DNA of 64,000 nucleotides from Epiperipatus broadwayi. Its lineage: Eukaryota > Onychophora > Udeonychophora > Euonychophora > Peripatidae. This document shows, one piece after another, positions 8,940 through 22,280 of this stretch. The notes under the pieces were generated by a model, which was not told the origin of the DNA, did not search any database, and saw only the letters and a list, made by a program, of their open reading frames with translations. Numbering within the stretch: the first letter of the stretch is position 1; each line of letters begins with the position of its first letter. The position numbers were made by a program, and so were the translations under genes. The stretch covers positions 3,261,935-3,325,934 of the forward strand of contig JAQFVV010012512.1 of assembly GCA_028023455.1 (NCBI GenBank), given 5' to 3'.

Positions 8940-11900
8940 TGGGGTGAATCTTGGATGATGGAACTCAACATCATCATCAACCCCACTTAATACACTAATC
9001 TAAATTTAAATATACAAATAATATAATGACTATGAGCATGAGAGATCAGCAAGAAAAAAGACTAACAATAAGTTCACCAGTATCACAGAGAATAATAATA
9101 ATAATCATTCACCATCATGAATGATCAAAAATATATAATCAACAATCAACCTTGTGACTGTATTTGAAAGTGATCCACTATAGACCAGGCTAATTATTTA
9201 GCTCTTGCCAAGCTTGGGGCAGATTATATAAACAATAATTCAAATGCACAAACTTAAGTGCTAATCCATAAGAATATAACAATTAAAAAAATGCTAGGAT
9301 ACTAAAACATGCTGATCATCGTCAATGTCCTCTAGCCACTTAGTACCATTAATGTACTGGCCAACTATAAACTTAATTTCTAATTAATATTAAAATAAAA
9401 TTTACTGGGTGGACTTTAAATGATATATTTTTGCACCATACAGCATTAGAGAAGTCGTAAAATCATTATCAACTAGATGTCCATAACACTAAGCATAAAC
9501 CCCAATCTATATAACTAACTGTTATGCATGAATCTTACTCAATGAACAAAGGCTCTATAACTATTAATGTGAGCAAGAGATAATACCAACATATAATATT
9601 TTAAACCTATTTTAGGATTAAATAAATTCATTAGAATAACTTAATGAAATATAAATTTATTAATTAGAAACAATAACAATAAAATAAAGATCTGCAACCT
9701 ATGCTATAAATATAAATACATTATTCTAATTTTGATTAAAATAATACAAAAAAAATGCTATTACATTGTAATTTACTTTTATCTCAATAGATTTACATAA
9801 AACACACCTATATATAATCACTCAATGTGCTGTATAATAATTTAAAATTAACATCTTTGAATTGTCATAAACCGATAATAAAAATTCATTTTTATAATAC
9901 ATAATTAATTTTAACATATATTTGTTTGATGACTGATTTTAATATATGTGGGTACCCACTGAAATTTGTGTGCACACACTGTCATTTATATCCTAGTGAT
10001 ATTTAATAAGTTAATAAACTTATTAAATAAAATATTTCTATTACTAATTGTAATTACTTTTACTGACAACACACTTAAAAGATTAAAGAAAGTTTTAACT
10101 CTTTGAAAAAAATCCTACACAAAATTTTCTCTTTCTTTTTTTTCTTTTTTTAAGTTACTTTTAATTGTAAATGTCTTAAAAAAATTGTTAAAAAGTTATT
10201 TTTCTTTTTATCTCCAATATAGAAATTTCTGTGTTTCCCTTTTAATAAACAAAACTGGAAACAGTTATTTATTATTTTCTTTCATTATTTTAGTTTTAAT
10301 TAGAAAGATTTAATTACACAGTCAAGTATTTAAAATAGACATCATTTTCAATAAATATTTTACTCACCAGATAATTTCTTTTGTCAGTGCTTGATATAGA
10401 AGATGCAGTATTTTTGTCTGTGCTTCTTTGCATATAGATAAAGCAGGATATGTATAAAATCATAGCATGGTATTATTTCTGTTTTTAGATAGTATTAAAA
10501 TCTTTCAATAAGCTGTCCTATTCTAAAGCAGTAGACTGACTTATTGACATCTTTGGGGAAGTTTAAAATCTGATAACTGTTGGCTTTCAATCTGCTCCAT
10601 TCAGTCTCTATAATATGAGAGACTTGATGCAGACCATTTAATATACATGGACTATGAATCACAAAAACTCAGTCCCTTGCTTCAATATGAATTCAAACTG
10701 TACAATTGTGACACTAACAGCAGCTGACTTGTCTTCAATTATCACGTCATAATAATAATACTGCACTGTTATCATCCTCAATTTTTTTTCTTCCATCTTT
10801 TATAGTGTATCATGGAATTTGAAACAAAACAATTAAATAAACTCTTTCTTTATCTTGAAAAAAAATTAATGACTCTTTTCAGTTTATCTTTTTATCTAAA
10901 AGTATTTTTAATTCTTTCAACAACATAGTATGTTCTATTAAATTTTATCACAAAATCTAATTAAAATAAACAGTGGAATTTTATAATTACCAATACTATC
11001 TATTGTAACATAAAAACAAGCTTGTTTTAGATTTCTTCTTTAATTATCAAAATAAAATTTTTTAAATAGATCCTTTTAAGTGTTTAATTTATAATGTTTT
11101 TAATTCAAAATTATTATTTAACCCTTAACTGCTACTCCAGTACAATATAATAAATATCTACATAAAAATTTGTTTGGGTTTATTTCTAGTTTTCCTTTCA
11201 ACTTTATATATATGTGTGTGTGTCCACTACTATGTTGTATGCCTTGAGACACATAACCATTTTAATATATATATATGTTATAACAGGTCTGTTATATGGC
11301 ACACAATAATCTAGTGTGTGCACAAATATATATATATATAAAGTTGAAAGGAAAAGTAGAAATAAACACAGACAAAAAATTTAGTAGATATTTTCTACAT
11401 TTCCTGGAATAAAATAATAAAGAATTAAATAACTCAAAAATTTAAAACAGAATTTTATTATAAATTAAAACATTTAAAAAGGTCTAAATAAATATTAATA
11501 TTGTATTATTATTATTCTGATTTTGAAATTTAAAGACAATCATGTGTCTGATAATTGTAAAAATGTCTATTATTTATTTTTGAAGTCTTTTAATTAATGC
11601 TCTATCTAAATAAAAATATGTAGATCACACCTTTAGTAAAATTTAAAGTTGCTTTTGGAAGGATTAATGATCTTTTTGAAAAGATAAGAAAAACCACTGT
11701 TTTAGTTAAATATGTTTTTATCACCCCAATCCAAATCTATAAAAGTGTTAGATAAAAAGATTATTTGTCTGGATAGTAGTTTTTGAAAAGAGAATTGGCT
11801 AATGCAAAGTTTGGCTAGCGATAAATTTTGTGATGTAGCTAGCTGCTGTAATTGGTAGTTGTAGCAGAATAGCTAGCTGCAAAGCTGGTTTCCAGAGTTA

Positions 11901-13080
11901 TACAGAGCTATCATGAGGTTCTAAGAATGCAAGAAAGGAGCTGCTCTACAGTTTATTGGTAAAGTTTGAATTTCCATGAAGGAAATGATCCACTTCTTTA
12001 TGTTGATATTCATAGCTACAAATGTGTTCTGAGAAAATATCTTGCTGGCCTGAAGCTTACCAAATCCTAGTATAAGTGCAACCAACTGCAGAACAACCCT
12101 TACCTGCACCAAAAACTAAGCTTACCAAAAGAACCCCATCAGCTGCTGAAAAGGTAATTATATGTATACTGATATATCTATATGTAGAGAATTACAGATA
12201 AATGTATATATAGCTGGTGAGTTAGTTTAAAATCCTTAAAATGACTTTTAAAATTATAACTTAATAACTTAAAATAAAACAAATCAATAATTTCCTTAAT
12301 TTAAACATCTAAAAGAAAGGAGCAGTTCACAGATGATTTTATAGATACATATTATTAAGGAAATTGGTTCTAGTAGTTTCTTTAAAAAAATGACATTTTA
12401 AAAATACCAGCAAACAAATTTGCTGGGATTAAAATCTAGGAGTAATGATTTAATTCATTGACTTTATATTTTTAAAAGAAATAAAAGTTGATAATACTTT
12501 TTTAAAAGAAAAAGTAACTTATAATTCATGTTAGAAATTAAGTTTATAATGGCTAGTGCATGAATAGCACTAAGCGGCCAGAGCATTGATGATGATCAGC
12601 ATGTTTTAATGTCCCAGCATTGTTTTTATGGTTATGTATTCTGATAGATAAATGCTAAGTTGGCACATCCAAATTAATGTTTAAATAATTGTCCAAGTTG
12701 AAAAAGGCTCAATAGTTAGCCTGGTCTGTAGAAGACTCATTTCAAATCTACTCACCAGATTGACTGTTAATTTATTTTGAGTATTACTTATACTTATTGA
12801 TAATGCTGGTGGATTTAATGTTAATGATACTTTTAGTTGCTATAAGGAGTTAACTGGCTGATCTCTTAAAAATCTATTGATCTCATGCTCCTTTAACATA
12901 TAATATTGCTTATATTTTTTTGATATTAACATTACTTAAGATCTTACTTTATTACTTTAATATTTTATCATATTATTTAAATTAATTTTATTTCAAATAT
13001 TAATATTTGGTTTACTTGGGCTTGATGATGATTTGCCATCATCCCAGGTTCACCTCCATCAAGATACTCCATCCTGTTAC
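8940..13080. repeat. Imperfect ~4.1-kb palindrome
   Basis: Ends: 8940-8990 matches the complement of 13015-13075 (GGTGAA, GGATGATGG, ATCATCATCAA). Further in, 9310-9390 matches 12530-12610 (AAACATGCTGATCATCGTC, ACTATAAACTTAATTTCT). Deeper still, TACTCACCAG near 10366 matches CTGGTGAGTTA near 12209, and 10780-10960 resembles the complement of 11600-11790. The centre is the clean hairpin at 11165-11395. The left arm is about 0.6 kb longer, so it gained an insertion between 9.4 and 10.2 kb or the right arm lost sequence. No long frame is seen. This could be a decayed foldback transposon or an inverted duplication of a non-coding element. Confidence 0.6.
11165..11398. repeat. Central hairpin of the 4.1-kb palindrome
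   Basis: TTTATTTCTAGTTTTCCTTTC followed by AACTTTATATATA pairs with TATATATAAAGTT followed by GAAAGGAAAAGTAGAAATAAA. The loop of about 110 bp includes TGTG and TA repeats and the pair GCACACA / TGTGTGC. Confidence 0.85.
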
Positions 13081-13092
13081 AATTTATATACA

Positions 13093-13093
<1 letters not shown>

Positions 13094-13152
<59 letters not shown>
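13094..13152. repeat. (TA)n microsatellite, ~58 bp
   Basis: A pure TA run just outside the right end of the 4.1-kb palindrome. The left end at 8905-8922 is also bordered by a short TA run. Confidence 0.95.
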
Positions 13153-13154
<2 letters not shown>

Positions 13155-13369
13155 TTACCCTTCTGACCTTTTGAGTATTCATCTTCTGTTCTCACTCTTT
13201 CCATCATACATAATTAGTAATTTACCATAAAACTATTTTATATATATATTTACACAAAACATTTGTAACCCTTCTAATACTTGATACCATGGTGTCAGAC
13301 ATTATGTAAACAGTGTCAATATGAGACTTAAATCTCATGTTACAGTATAATATATATGATAATATCCCA

Positions 13370-13474
13370 AGCTTATTTACAACAGGAATATTCAATATAT
13401 TGTCAAGGTAATTTCTACGAATTCATAGAGGTTGTCATGACAACAAATTGAATATTCCTGTTGTACATAAGTTT
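13370..13474. repeat. Hairpin with perfect 16-bp inner arms
   Basis: AACAGGAATATTCAAT (13381-13396) is exactly complementary to 13447-13462. The pairing extends outward imperfectly (AAGCTTATTTACAAC with GTTGTACATAAGTTT). Within the loop, TTGTCAAGG and GGTTGTCATGACAAC give a second small hairpin. A hairpin of similar design (TTGCCTTGACAA) is at 53360-53420. Confidence 0.85.
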
Positions 13475-15010
13475 GACTATTACTATGATATATATATTGA
13501 AACAGTGAGATTCGTATTCGAATCTCAAGTTTCACCTTTTTCTGTCGTCTCTCACTGACCGGTCTATCCCACCCAAATTTAAACTTTTTGGTATCGAGTT
13601 GTGTGTGTAACAATATTAAAAATGTATAAATATATGTAGAATTCAACATAAACACGCACACATTTCGATCTCAAATTAAGCGCAATAAATACGGATAAAA
13701 TAATATAATTTAGATTCCTTTTAGTTAAATAAATTTTGTGTAATAATAATCATTTATTTTGAATTTTATAAAGTTCGTATTTGTTGTTTAGTTTAAATTT
13801 CGTTAAATAATAAGTCTAACAAAATCTGATGCAATAATTAATTAAAGTTAAAATAATTTTATTCCCTTTTGTCTTTGAAAATTTAAAAGCATCGGTCAGT
13901 GATAGAAAATAAATTAATTATAGCAAAATTCCAAAAGAATGTAATTAGCGAATGTAAAGAAAAACAAACAATAGCACAGCAAATTTTTTTAATTAAAACC
14001 AGCAGAGCATTGATTATCCTGAGGGCAAGATAAGTAAAAAAACCTAAAAATATCTCAACAAAAAACTTAGAGATCAAGATAAAAAAAGGAGGCCATCTTA
14101 GACTTGCTGGAGACTTTCACTTGAATTTTAGCTTTGCTCTCGAGTGGAGCGTCTAAAATATCTTAAATAAATTAATACTGCAAGGTATGACCGAGTAAGC
14201 ACCGAAATTATTCTCCATCGGGAGATGGCCCACCATATGCTGAGCTTCACCTTGCCCATCGTAAAAACACCAAAATGATCTGCTGCCTGAAATAAACAAG
14301 AAAGCCGCTGCTGTTAAAAAAATCAATAAAACAACATGCCCAGGACAAGAAAGAAAACCTCTAATTACGAACAATCTGCTATTAAACCAATGGACGAAAA
14401 CATCTTATAAAACAGGTACCTGTGTGTGTATTCCAAATTATAGAGTACTCTAGTAATAATAAGCTATAGCTCATCTCCTATTATTTGTATAACTTCTAAA
14501 TGTTAAAATTGTAATTTTGAGAAACTAAAATTCGAGAATTCATGTAATCTGTAAATTTCTCGCATAATCTAGCTTACCCTCCCTCTATCACTTCTTAGGT
14601 GTGTATTTCTTAAATCTACATTTTATTTATAATTATCATTGAAATATTACCTCCTCATAATTGTCTTAGTTTTAAAGCTAAATCCATAATCACTTGAACA
14701 GTGAATGCGTGTCGAATTATCATTAATATTTGCTTTTATAAATAACTTAAATTTCATATAAATCGACACGCATTCAAAGAATCAGTTATTGTAATGCAGG
14801 GTCTACTACTCCGTAATAGCTGGCATACTGCTGTAATAATCCCTTTTTAGATATTTTTTTATTATTAAATGTTAATGAATAATCATGTAAATTTCATTTC
14901 TTTGAGAGTCACCAATTTTCTTTTCAGTCAACGTTGGTAATGTCGGGCGAGTTTGAAATCTAGTTGAATATTACCACAATCTTTTCGATATTATACATGT
15001 GTTACATTTT
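13475..15010. other. CpG-retaining unassigned sequence
   Basis: CpG is more frequent here than in most of the window. The minus-strand frames 13392-13661, 13883-14077 and 14153-14374 have no recognised domain and no conserved motifs. The part at 14090-14400 is the most complex and could hold an exon or a retroelement fragment; I cannot identify it. A direct complement pair, GTGCGTGTCGAATTATC near 14705 and GATTCTTTGAATGCGTGTCGA near 14763-14783 (minus strand), makes a small hairpin. Confidence 0.35.
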
Positions 15011-15300
15011 GAAGCCCCGATGGCTCATTCCACGCCGTGAATGCTCCGGATTCTCTAGGGTTGAATTAACCCCAGTCGTCCTACACAAGCGGACATGATA
15101 ATGTTCCCGTAGGGCTTGACGACCGTCATGCAGCCAGCTGGCAAATTGCGACACGGACCGCTTGTCCCTGGTTATGCTCATGTGACACCTTACCTCTTCA
15201 GGTCGCGGCAGAGACCAACCCGAAACCCTTATAACTTATTCATGGCATTGCAGTTTCAGTGCTGCCATTTTACATCGCCCTTCTAAAGCGTACCACGTGT
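15011..15300. other. GC-rich island of unknown nature, ~290 bp
   Basis: This is the most GC- and CpG-rich piece in the window (by eye near 50% GC), with sharp edges against AT-rich flanks. It contains AGCCCCGATGGCTCATTCC, GGTTGAATTAACCCC and GACGACCGTCATGCAGCC. There is no open frame. The tRNA-like look of the first 60 bases suggests a SINE body, but clear A and B boxes are lacking. A retroposed structured RNA or a contaminating fragment are other options. Confidence 0.35.
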
Positions 15301-16226
15301 TCTTTTATTTAGTTTATTATTCTCTCTATCACTCCGCCTCGGCATTATCTTCATCATATACTCTCAAATAAATGTTTGCCCTTTGTCGTAAAATAAATAT
15401 TTTATTAAATAAATGTATGTCCGCCATTACTGATGACTCTTGCAGTGCAAAATATAAATTCCTTACAGCACGCATTAGAAATACTCACTCGAGAACCCTA
15501 GGTAGCTAGATTACGCCTTCATATAAATAAATGCTCCATATAAATAAATGTATTTTTATATATATAATATTAATAATTAGCTATTGAGACTTTGAATTTA
15601 AAATATGATTAATCACATTAATAATGTTTTCTTTTATTAAATACGTAAATAAATAATTCTAACTATATGTCTGTAGTTAAGTTTTCATTTATTCGATGCC
15701 CATTATAGACATTTTCTTGATTATATATGTTAATTAATATTCGTTTGATTGTTGGCCAACTCGGAAACAAAACCCATGAATCTCGTGCATCTCCCTGACC
15801 ATCGTGCCTAAAGAAGTGTTTACTTATGTCGCATCAGAGGCGTTATTCCGTAGATTGTATTGTGGAACCGATAAACTATGTTCGAACTCAGTATTACCGG
15901 TGGCTTCGCTACTCGATGGTGCTGCTGTTCTGTGTGGTGGTCGAATTCTGCAATATGTTAACGAGATACACGTGTTTTGACTGTTACAATATGAACTATC
16001 TCATTTTATGCAAATTCAAGTTTGTTATATATATATAATTAAATTAAGCAGTGCTAAATATTATATAATATTAATCAGTAACATAAATTTTTAGTAATAT
16101 AATAACATGATGTTTACAAAGCTTTTGATATGCCTTTATAAATTAGATTATAAGCAGATTTAAGTGAAACTGCATGGTTATCTCTGCAACTTTAAATCCT
16201 ATGATTTTTTTTGTTATTATCTGATT
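15301..16226. other. Unassigned sequence with a CpG-bearing patch at 15760-15990
   Basis: 15760-15990 is again GC-richer with sharp edges, and contains a 70-codon plus-strand frame (15826-16038) without a recognised domain. Its composition matches the island at 15011-15300, and the two may be parts of one element or of one CpG-rich locus such as a promoter. Confidence 0.3.
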
Positions 16227-16334
16227 TAATTATTCATATAAGATCTTGATAAATAAATTTAAAATGTAATAATTGTTTAGTAATTATTCATATAAGATCT
16301 TGATAAATAAATTTAAAATGTAATAATTGTTTAG
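16227..16334 (+). repeat. Exact 54-bp tandem duplication
   Basis: The unit begins TAATTATTCATATAAGATC and ends ATAATTGTTTAG; 16227-16280 is repeated without visible change at 16281-16334. The identity indicates a very recent event. Confidence 0.9.
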
Positions 16335-17029
16335 TAATTAATCTCTCTGTTATATATATATGAAGAAAAAACTTTTACAAATAGCCAAATCAGGTCAAAA
16401 GCCTTTTCAACAGTCCTGCATAGAGGAACAATATGAGAAAATATAATATCTATTAAGCTTGCCATTTGCTAAGTAATAACAATTTGATTAGTTTTTTTTC
16501 TTTGCTTTACCTGTAACTAGTACATATATAACTCTCATGGTTTCACTATTTCTCTACCACTTAAAGACAAACACCATTAAAATACATATTCCACAGCAAA
16601 GTCATTCCTATATTATACCATAGAGGAATAGGAAAATGAGGTGGGAGTCATTAGGCAACCATATGTGTAGTGATAAAAGTTTTGCAGTTGCCTTTCCCTT
16701 TTTTATTCACTAATTTGCAAAAGTGAATTTCTCTAACCAATATTTTTTGTACATCTGCGCTGACTGAAAAAATTCTAAACATCTTATCCCACAAGTAAAA
16801 CAAAGTTATTAGTTCTACATACTTAACATTCCATTGAATTCTATTAGAATCATAACTTCTGAAAGATATTTACTAGCCATTTTACAAAATTTAAAATATC
16901 CTCAAATATGAAAACAATTTTTTCAAAGTCTTTTTCCTAGTAGGTTTATTATTCTTTATGTCTTTCTTGTTTTTATTTCAGTTAATGCATTTTTGACTTG
17001 GTTCTTTATTATTGCACAATCTATTACAT
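16335..17029. other. AT-rich spacer, no feature seen
   Basis: No repeat partner, coding frame or structured motif was found. Confidence 0.5.
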
Positions 17030-17486
<457 letters not shown>

Positions 17487-18020
17487 CTTTTTTTCAATTA
17501 ATGCAGATAAAAATTTATTTCTATCATAGTATATAATATATTTATCCCATAATTTTTAATTCATCTGTTTTCTTTAGCATATCTTCAATTACTATTTTAC
17601 TTTTGCAATTATCTTGTTTAATGTCAAATTTTAATCTATTATAAATTCAGTCATAATATTTTTTTTTGTAGCTCTTTTATTTACTTACATTTCCTTTGGA
17701 ACTGTTCTCTGCTTGCTCTTAAGATTCATCTTTTAATTTAGGCATTTTATGCATTTTTCTATTTTTTATAGAATTTACATTTGTTCAACTTTTTTCTCTG
17801 CCATGTCATTCATCAACTATTTTACTAATGCAAGACTTCTTGTTTATTTCATTGTTTTTTTTTTTTAATAATTCAGTTCTTTTACTGTAACTTCTTTTAA
17901 AAACGTCTTCTAATATCCTTTTTTAATATATCAATTGCCTATTTTTATATTGCTTCAGTTCTTATTTTTTTAAGAACGTTAATTTCAAGTTTTCACTACT
18001 AAAATGGAACCTGTAATCAA
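17487..18020. other. T-rich spacer, nothing recognised
   Basis: Pyrimidine-rich on the plus strand with several T-runs; no coding or repeat signal seen. Confidence 0.5.
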
Positions 18021-18114
18021 GCGTTGGTGGCCGAGTGATTAGCACAGCTCTCTTACAATCAGGTTTGCCCCGGGGTTTGCTTCCCAGCTGACCATTTGAT
18101 ACATTAAAAAAAAA
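18021..18114 (+). mobile_element. tRNA-derived SINE with A-tail
   Basis: A-box TGGCCGAGTGATTAGC near 18026 and B-box-like GGTTTGCTTCCC at about 18074, followed by CAGCTGACC and an A9 tail at 18104-18112. The head resembles tRNAs with a long variable arm (Ser/Leu type). The short total length and terminal A-run indicate retroposition, not a tRNA gene. Confidence 0.65.
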
Positions 18115-19114
18115 GGAACCTCTACATATATTAACTTTAGAATTTGCAGAATTCTTATACTGTTTCACAACATTGTCCAAATCGAAAGAGAACTTAAATT
18201 TATTTTTATTATCAAGGTATTCCATGTGTAAATTCTCCCCTAGTGACTTTTATTTACATATTTACTACTATATGATTTTTATATAAGTTTATTAATCTCT
18301 CAGTCTATCATTATTATCCAAAACCAAAATCTTTAACAATTTTATTAATTTTTCCCTTAAAGAGCAAAATTAAAAGAATTGATCAATAAACGAGGAGAGC
18401 TTTTTTGAAATCATTATCTAATTTGCTCACATCTGTTTTAATTTATAGTTTCTTAATATTAAAGCCTAGTAATATCAACTTTTGATTTTAAAGTTGTGCA
18501 AGAATGGTAGAGTTTAACAGTTCATGTACCTTGATAACTAAAATTAGCGACAAGGCATTTTGGATATTAATTCATACCATAGATGCATATGATTTAAGAT
18601 CTCATAAAACATTATGAGTTTTATAAAATTATGAATGTAGGACTTACATTTTATCTTAAATAATCAAACTATTGAAACATCTGTCATACATTAAAACAAA
18701 TAATAAACATCAGTAAAATAATTATAATATAGTAATTTGACATCTTATAATAATGCATCATTGTTTGTATTTAACATAAATGTTGTAACATCTGTCAACA
18801 GCATTTCTACAGATAATGATCAATACCTATTATGTTGTCATTTTCAAAGACATTCTTAAGATGAAATCTACTTTTCAACAGATCACTTAACATATATGAA
18901 ATAATACAAATTATATTTTGAAACTTTTTACTAATGTCAAGCCTCATAGTAATGGAACAGTGATCGGTTAATTAAAAAGTCACTTGTTTATTAGCAGTAC
19001 TAATTGGTCATTGTTTTTTATCTAATTGCAAACTTCTAAATTTATTACAAACTCAATAATCCAAATTTATATATATATATATAAGAAATTTAAAATATAT
19101 ATATATAAGAGCAA
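18115..19114. other. AT-rich spacer, nothing recognised
   Basis: Contains two short TA runs near 19067 and 19095. No coding or repeat partner found. Confidence 0.5.
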
Positions 19115-19440
19115 TAAAAATAATAAATATAATGGTCATTAACTATTATATACAGTCTTTTAATCTGAAGAAGTACTTTTGATTAATTTCTTAACCCTTC
19201 TCATCTGCTGTTAAATTAAAAAAAACACACATAACAGAAGCAAATGTCATCAACTCAAATCCCATGAATCCTGAGTTGACTTTGCTTGTTATATTTTTTT
19301 AAATTTAATAGCAGTTAAGAAGGATTAAAGAATTAACCAAAAATACTTCTGTGGCTTGAAAGACGGTATATAATAGTTAATTACTATTATATTTATTATT
19401 TTTATTGTTATTACAATAGTTTTTATTTAATGGACATTTT
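19115..19440. repeat. Foldback element, ~325 bp
   Basis: The outer arms AATAAATATAATGG / TTAACTATTATATAC pair with GTATATAATAGTTAA / TTATATTTATTATT. Inner arms pair around AAGTACTTTTG, TTTCTTAACCCTTCT and ACTCAAATCCC / CTGAGTTGAC. It is related to the foldback at 4186-4312. The outside ends TTATTACAATAGTTTTTATTTAATGGACATTT resemble the sequence right of 4312. Confidence 0.7.
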
Positions 19441-19702
19441 ATTTGTATATATATATTTATATTAAATATATGCAAAATCACAATCAGGTGATAATAGATA
19501 GTGGCCCAAGAAAATAGCAAACTAAATGCTTTTTACATTCAAATGGAACCTCTTTTAAATGCAGCCTCTTGTTCTCATAGAGACTAATGCACTACAGTCA
19601 ATATATACATGTTTTAAGGAAACAAAGCCCATAAATATAAGCAAAGTAGGAAAAGTTACAAGCACCTACAGTTTACTATTTACATTGCTCATTATATACT
19701 AT

Positions 19703-19809
19703 ACGGTTTAGCACCATTGGTAGAACAACCAACTTAGATTGGGAGGTTACAGGATCGATTTTGGGACTCACAGTTCTTATGAACTCCCAAGCAATAAAGC
19801 CATTTTTAT
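19703..19809 (+). mobile_element. tRNA-derived SINE (tail type AGCAATAA-CCATT)
   Basis: A-box-like TAGCACCATTGGTAGAAC and B-box-like GGATCGATTTTGG, then CACAGTTCTTATGAACTC and the tail CCCAAGCAATAAAGCCATTTTT. The tail motif is shared with SINEs at 22606-22712 and 43763-43872, so these three form one family despite different heads. Confidence 0.65.
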
Positions 19810-20639
19810 TGGTCACTGTTTATTGAGATCTGACTGTGATTTTTCTAAAATATAAATTATAACAGATATTTCCGTATTTTAAGTATTTCAATAATAATAT
19901 CTGATAAAAATTAATAATTTAAACATATATATGCATAGCATTAACAACAGTATAAGTGGATAGGAAATTTGACATTTATTTAGAAAAAAAAATATTTTGA
20001 AAATTCAAAAGGAAGCTCTTTATTTTGCAAAAGATACTTTCATAATTATATTAAGACATTTAATAGAAATAAAAGTGTTTGTAAATTATTTTTTAATAAA
20101 AAAAAATAACAAAGATTCTTCTAGTAGAAAATTCAAAATGAAAATTTTTAGCAGAATAAAAAAATAATAATTTCAAGATCATTATCATTATTTTAAAAAA
20201 AAGATTCTCTATAACTAAATAAAACTGAAACACGTATACAAAAAGAATAAAAGAAAATATGTGATAATTTTATAAATTGAAAATATTATGTAAGATATAA
20301 ACGTATAAAATTTAGGGGAAAAAATATATTTTTTTAAATAAGTAAGTAAATACTGAAATTACAATTTATTAAGTAAATGAAATATTCTCAATCCAAAACA
20401 CAGGTCAATACTTTTTAGAGAAAAGAACAGACTCTCTCTCTCTTTACCTCATTTTCTTATATAGATGCTTGCCTAAAGCATTTTGGAAAAAACATGAATT
20501 TTTAATCAACCGTATTACTTTTTAAAGTTGTATTTTAATTTGATTTATAAAAGATATTAAAATATAGTATACTACTAATGTATTAATTAACTTTTCATTA
20601 CCAAAACATATAGGAATAAAATTGTTTGAGAATTAGAGT
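19810..20639. other. AT-rich spacer, nothing recognised
   Basis: Very A-rich; no recognisable element, frame or repeat partner. Confidence 0.5.
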
Positions 20640-20720
20640 TCATAAACTGTTCAACTACCAAAGGTGACAAAACAAGGACTTTGAACTCTAGAATCCATCA
20701 CTGTGCCACTACACTAAATC
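20640..20720 (-). mobile_element. Possible degraded tRNA-derived SINE
   Basis: Minus strand shows TAGTGTAGTGGCACAGTGATG followed by GAGTTCAAAGTCC, which have the order and spacing of A and B boxes. No tail is visible. Weak support. Confidence 0.35.
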
Positions 20721-20910
20721 AAAGCAAACATTAAATAATCATTAATTAAAAGTCAAAAACCAAAAATATGTTAGAAACTTAATCAGCATCATTTTTTCTA
20801 ATTTACCTCAGACAGCTAATCATTTTTTAGCATTTCCCACTGAATGCATTTTCACCTCTTTATTGTAGAGAACTTTAAAAAACGTTTAATTTTTTTAGAA
20901 AAAAATAAAG

Positions 20911-20973
20911 GAGTTATATTATTTTCTATAATTTTATATTACTGACAGTATTATTTAGAAAATAATATAACTC
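20911..20973. repeat. Hairpin, 18-bp perfect arms
   Basis: 20911-20928 is exactly complementary to 20956-20973, loop 27 bases. Likely a small MITE end or palindromic remnant. Confidence 0.85.
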
Positions 20974-21479
20974 ATTTTTCTATCATTATTTATATTTAAT
21001 CTATATGTTGCAGCCAATATTTATCATTCTTAGGGAATCCTGTTACATTTGGTAAAAAGTTTGTGGTCTGAAATTTTATCCTCCCAATTTGGCAACAGTC
21101 ACAGACCATAAAACAGTATTTATATATGTCAAGCAATTAGCTAAGTCTTTGGGATATAGTATATTCAAGGTTTCTGTTTTTATCAGTGCATCTTTCATGT
21201 CAGCTTCAACAGTAGACCTTCTTCTTGTTACACATGCACTTTTCCAACAATCCTTATTTGTCAAGTGATTTAGAGGTATCAAACACATGAATCTCTATGA
21301 CTGGAATGCAAGATATGGATTGATATCTAATCACTTCTAACACCTTGTGAATCATTGCACTGGAGATATATTTTTATGCTTTTTTAAAAATTTTATTGGT
21401 GCATTTCTTATCTCAACTCCATCTTATTTGAATTAAGAAAAGAAATGAAACCACTTCGTAAAGCATATGAACATATGTA
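20974..21479. other. Unassigned sequence
   Basis: A 70-codon minus-strand frame (21076-21288) has some coding-like character (Cys-Val-Thr-Arg-Arg-Arg, no low complexity) but no motif I recognise. LINE fragment is the most likely origin; not provable by eye. Confidence 0.3.
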
Positions 21480-22280
21480 TGCAAAAGAATTATATATATA
21501 CATTTACTGTACACCTAGAACTTCATTTGTAAATCAAAATCATATATATAAACAAAACAGTTAAATACAGCTAAACCTGTCTTTAAATATTTTCTCTTAT
21601 ATAACTATTCTACGTTTCACAGCTAAATTTTCATTATGGAACAATAATTTTTTTGCAGTCTAAAAACCAATCATTCTCATTCTGCACAGATTAAATAATA
21701 TTTACAAAATTTAACTGTTAACTAAACGAATAGTTATAATATTTTTTTAATTTTAAAAAATAGACAAATGCACAAATAAATAAAATGTACGTTCGTGTGT
21801 GCTTAACTGAAGAACGTGGTCTTTGTAAATATTAAACTGCATATAAAACCGAAATTATAAAATCAAAATTAAATATTGTATTTATAAATGTAATACTAAC
21901 GTTTTAACTTTAATAATTAATAAGAAACTTTATTAAGTGCTTACAAATAAATAAAAGTATAATATCAAATACTATTAAAAATGATTTTAACTTTACCTGT
22001 TACTATGAGTCGTCTTCGTTTTCTTCTTGCAATTAAAATAAAGCTTAATTGCGTTTGAACATCTTAATTAATTGTATTCACTTTTTAATAACCACTTTGG
22101 AGATTTTTTTTTTGTGTGCGTGAATTTTCTTTACTTTACAGTGGACAGAATGCGCATGTTCAAAATAAGAATTATGATAAATGATAATAATTATCTTTTT
22201 ATTACTTGACCACTGTTTCATCTTCAATTATTAAGTTTTAGTTTTTTTTAATAAAATTGTCTGACGTACCTCTCGCTTTT
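21480..22280. repeat. Dispersed repeat, copy 1 (partner 44340-45420)
   Basis: Matches in the same order: AAATACAGCTAAA, CAAATTTTCATTA-type, ATAAAATCAAAATTAAATA, AATAAAAGTATAATATC and CAGAATGCGCATGTTC-type blocks at 21570, 21620, 21858, 21950 and 22145, against 44443, 44509, 44690, 45128 and 45318. The element is about 0.8-1.1 kb, CpG-bearing, without a frame. Class unknown; a solo LTR or DNA transposon is possible. Confidence 0.55.
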
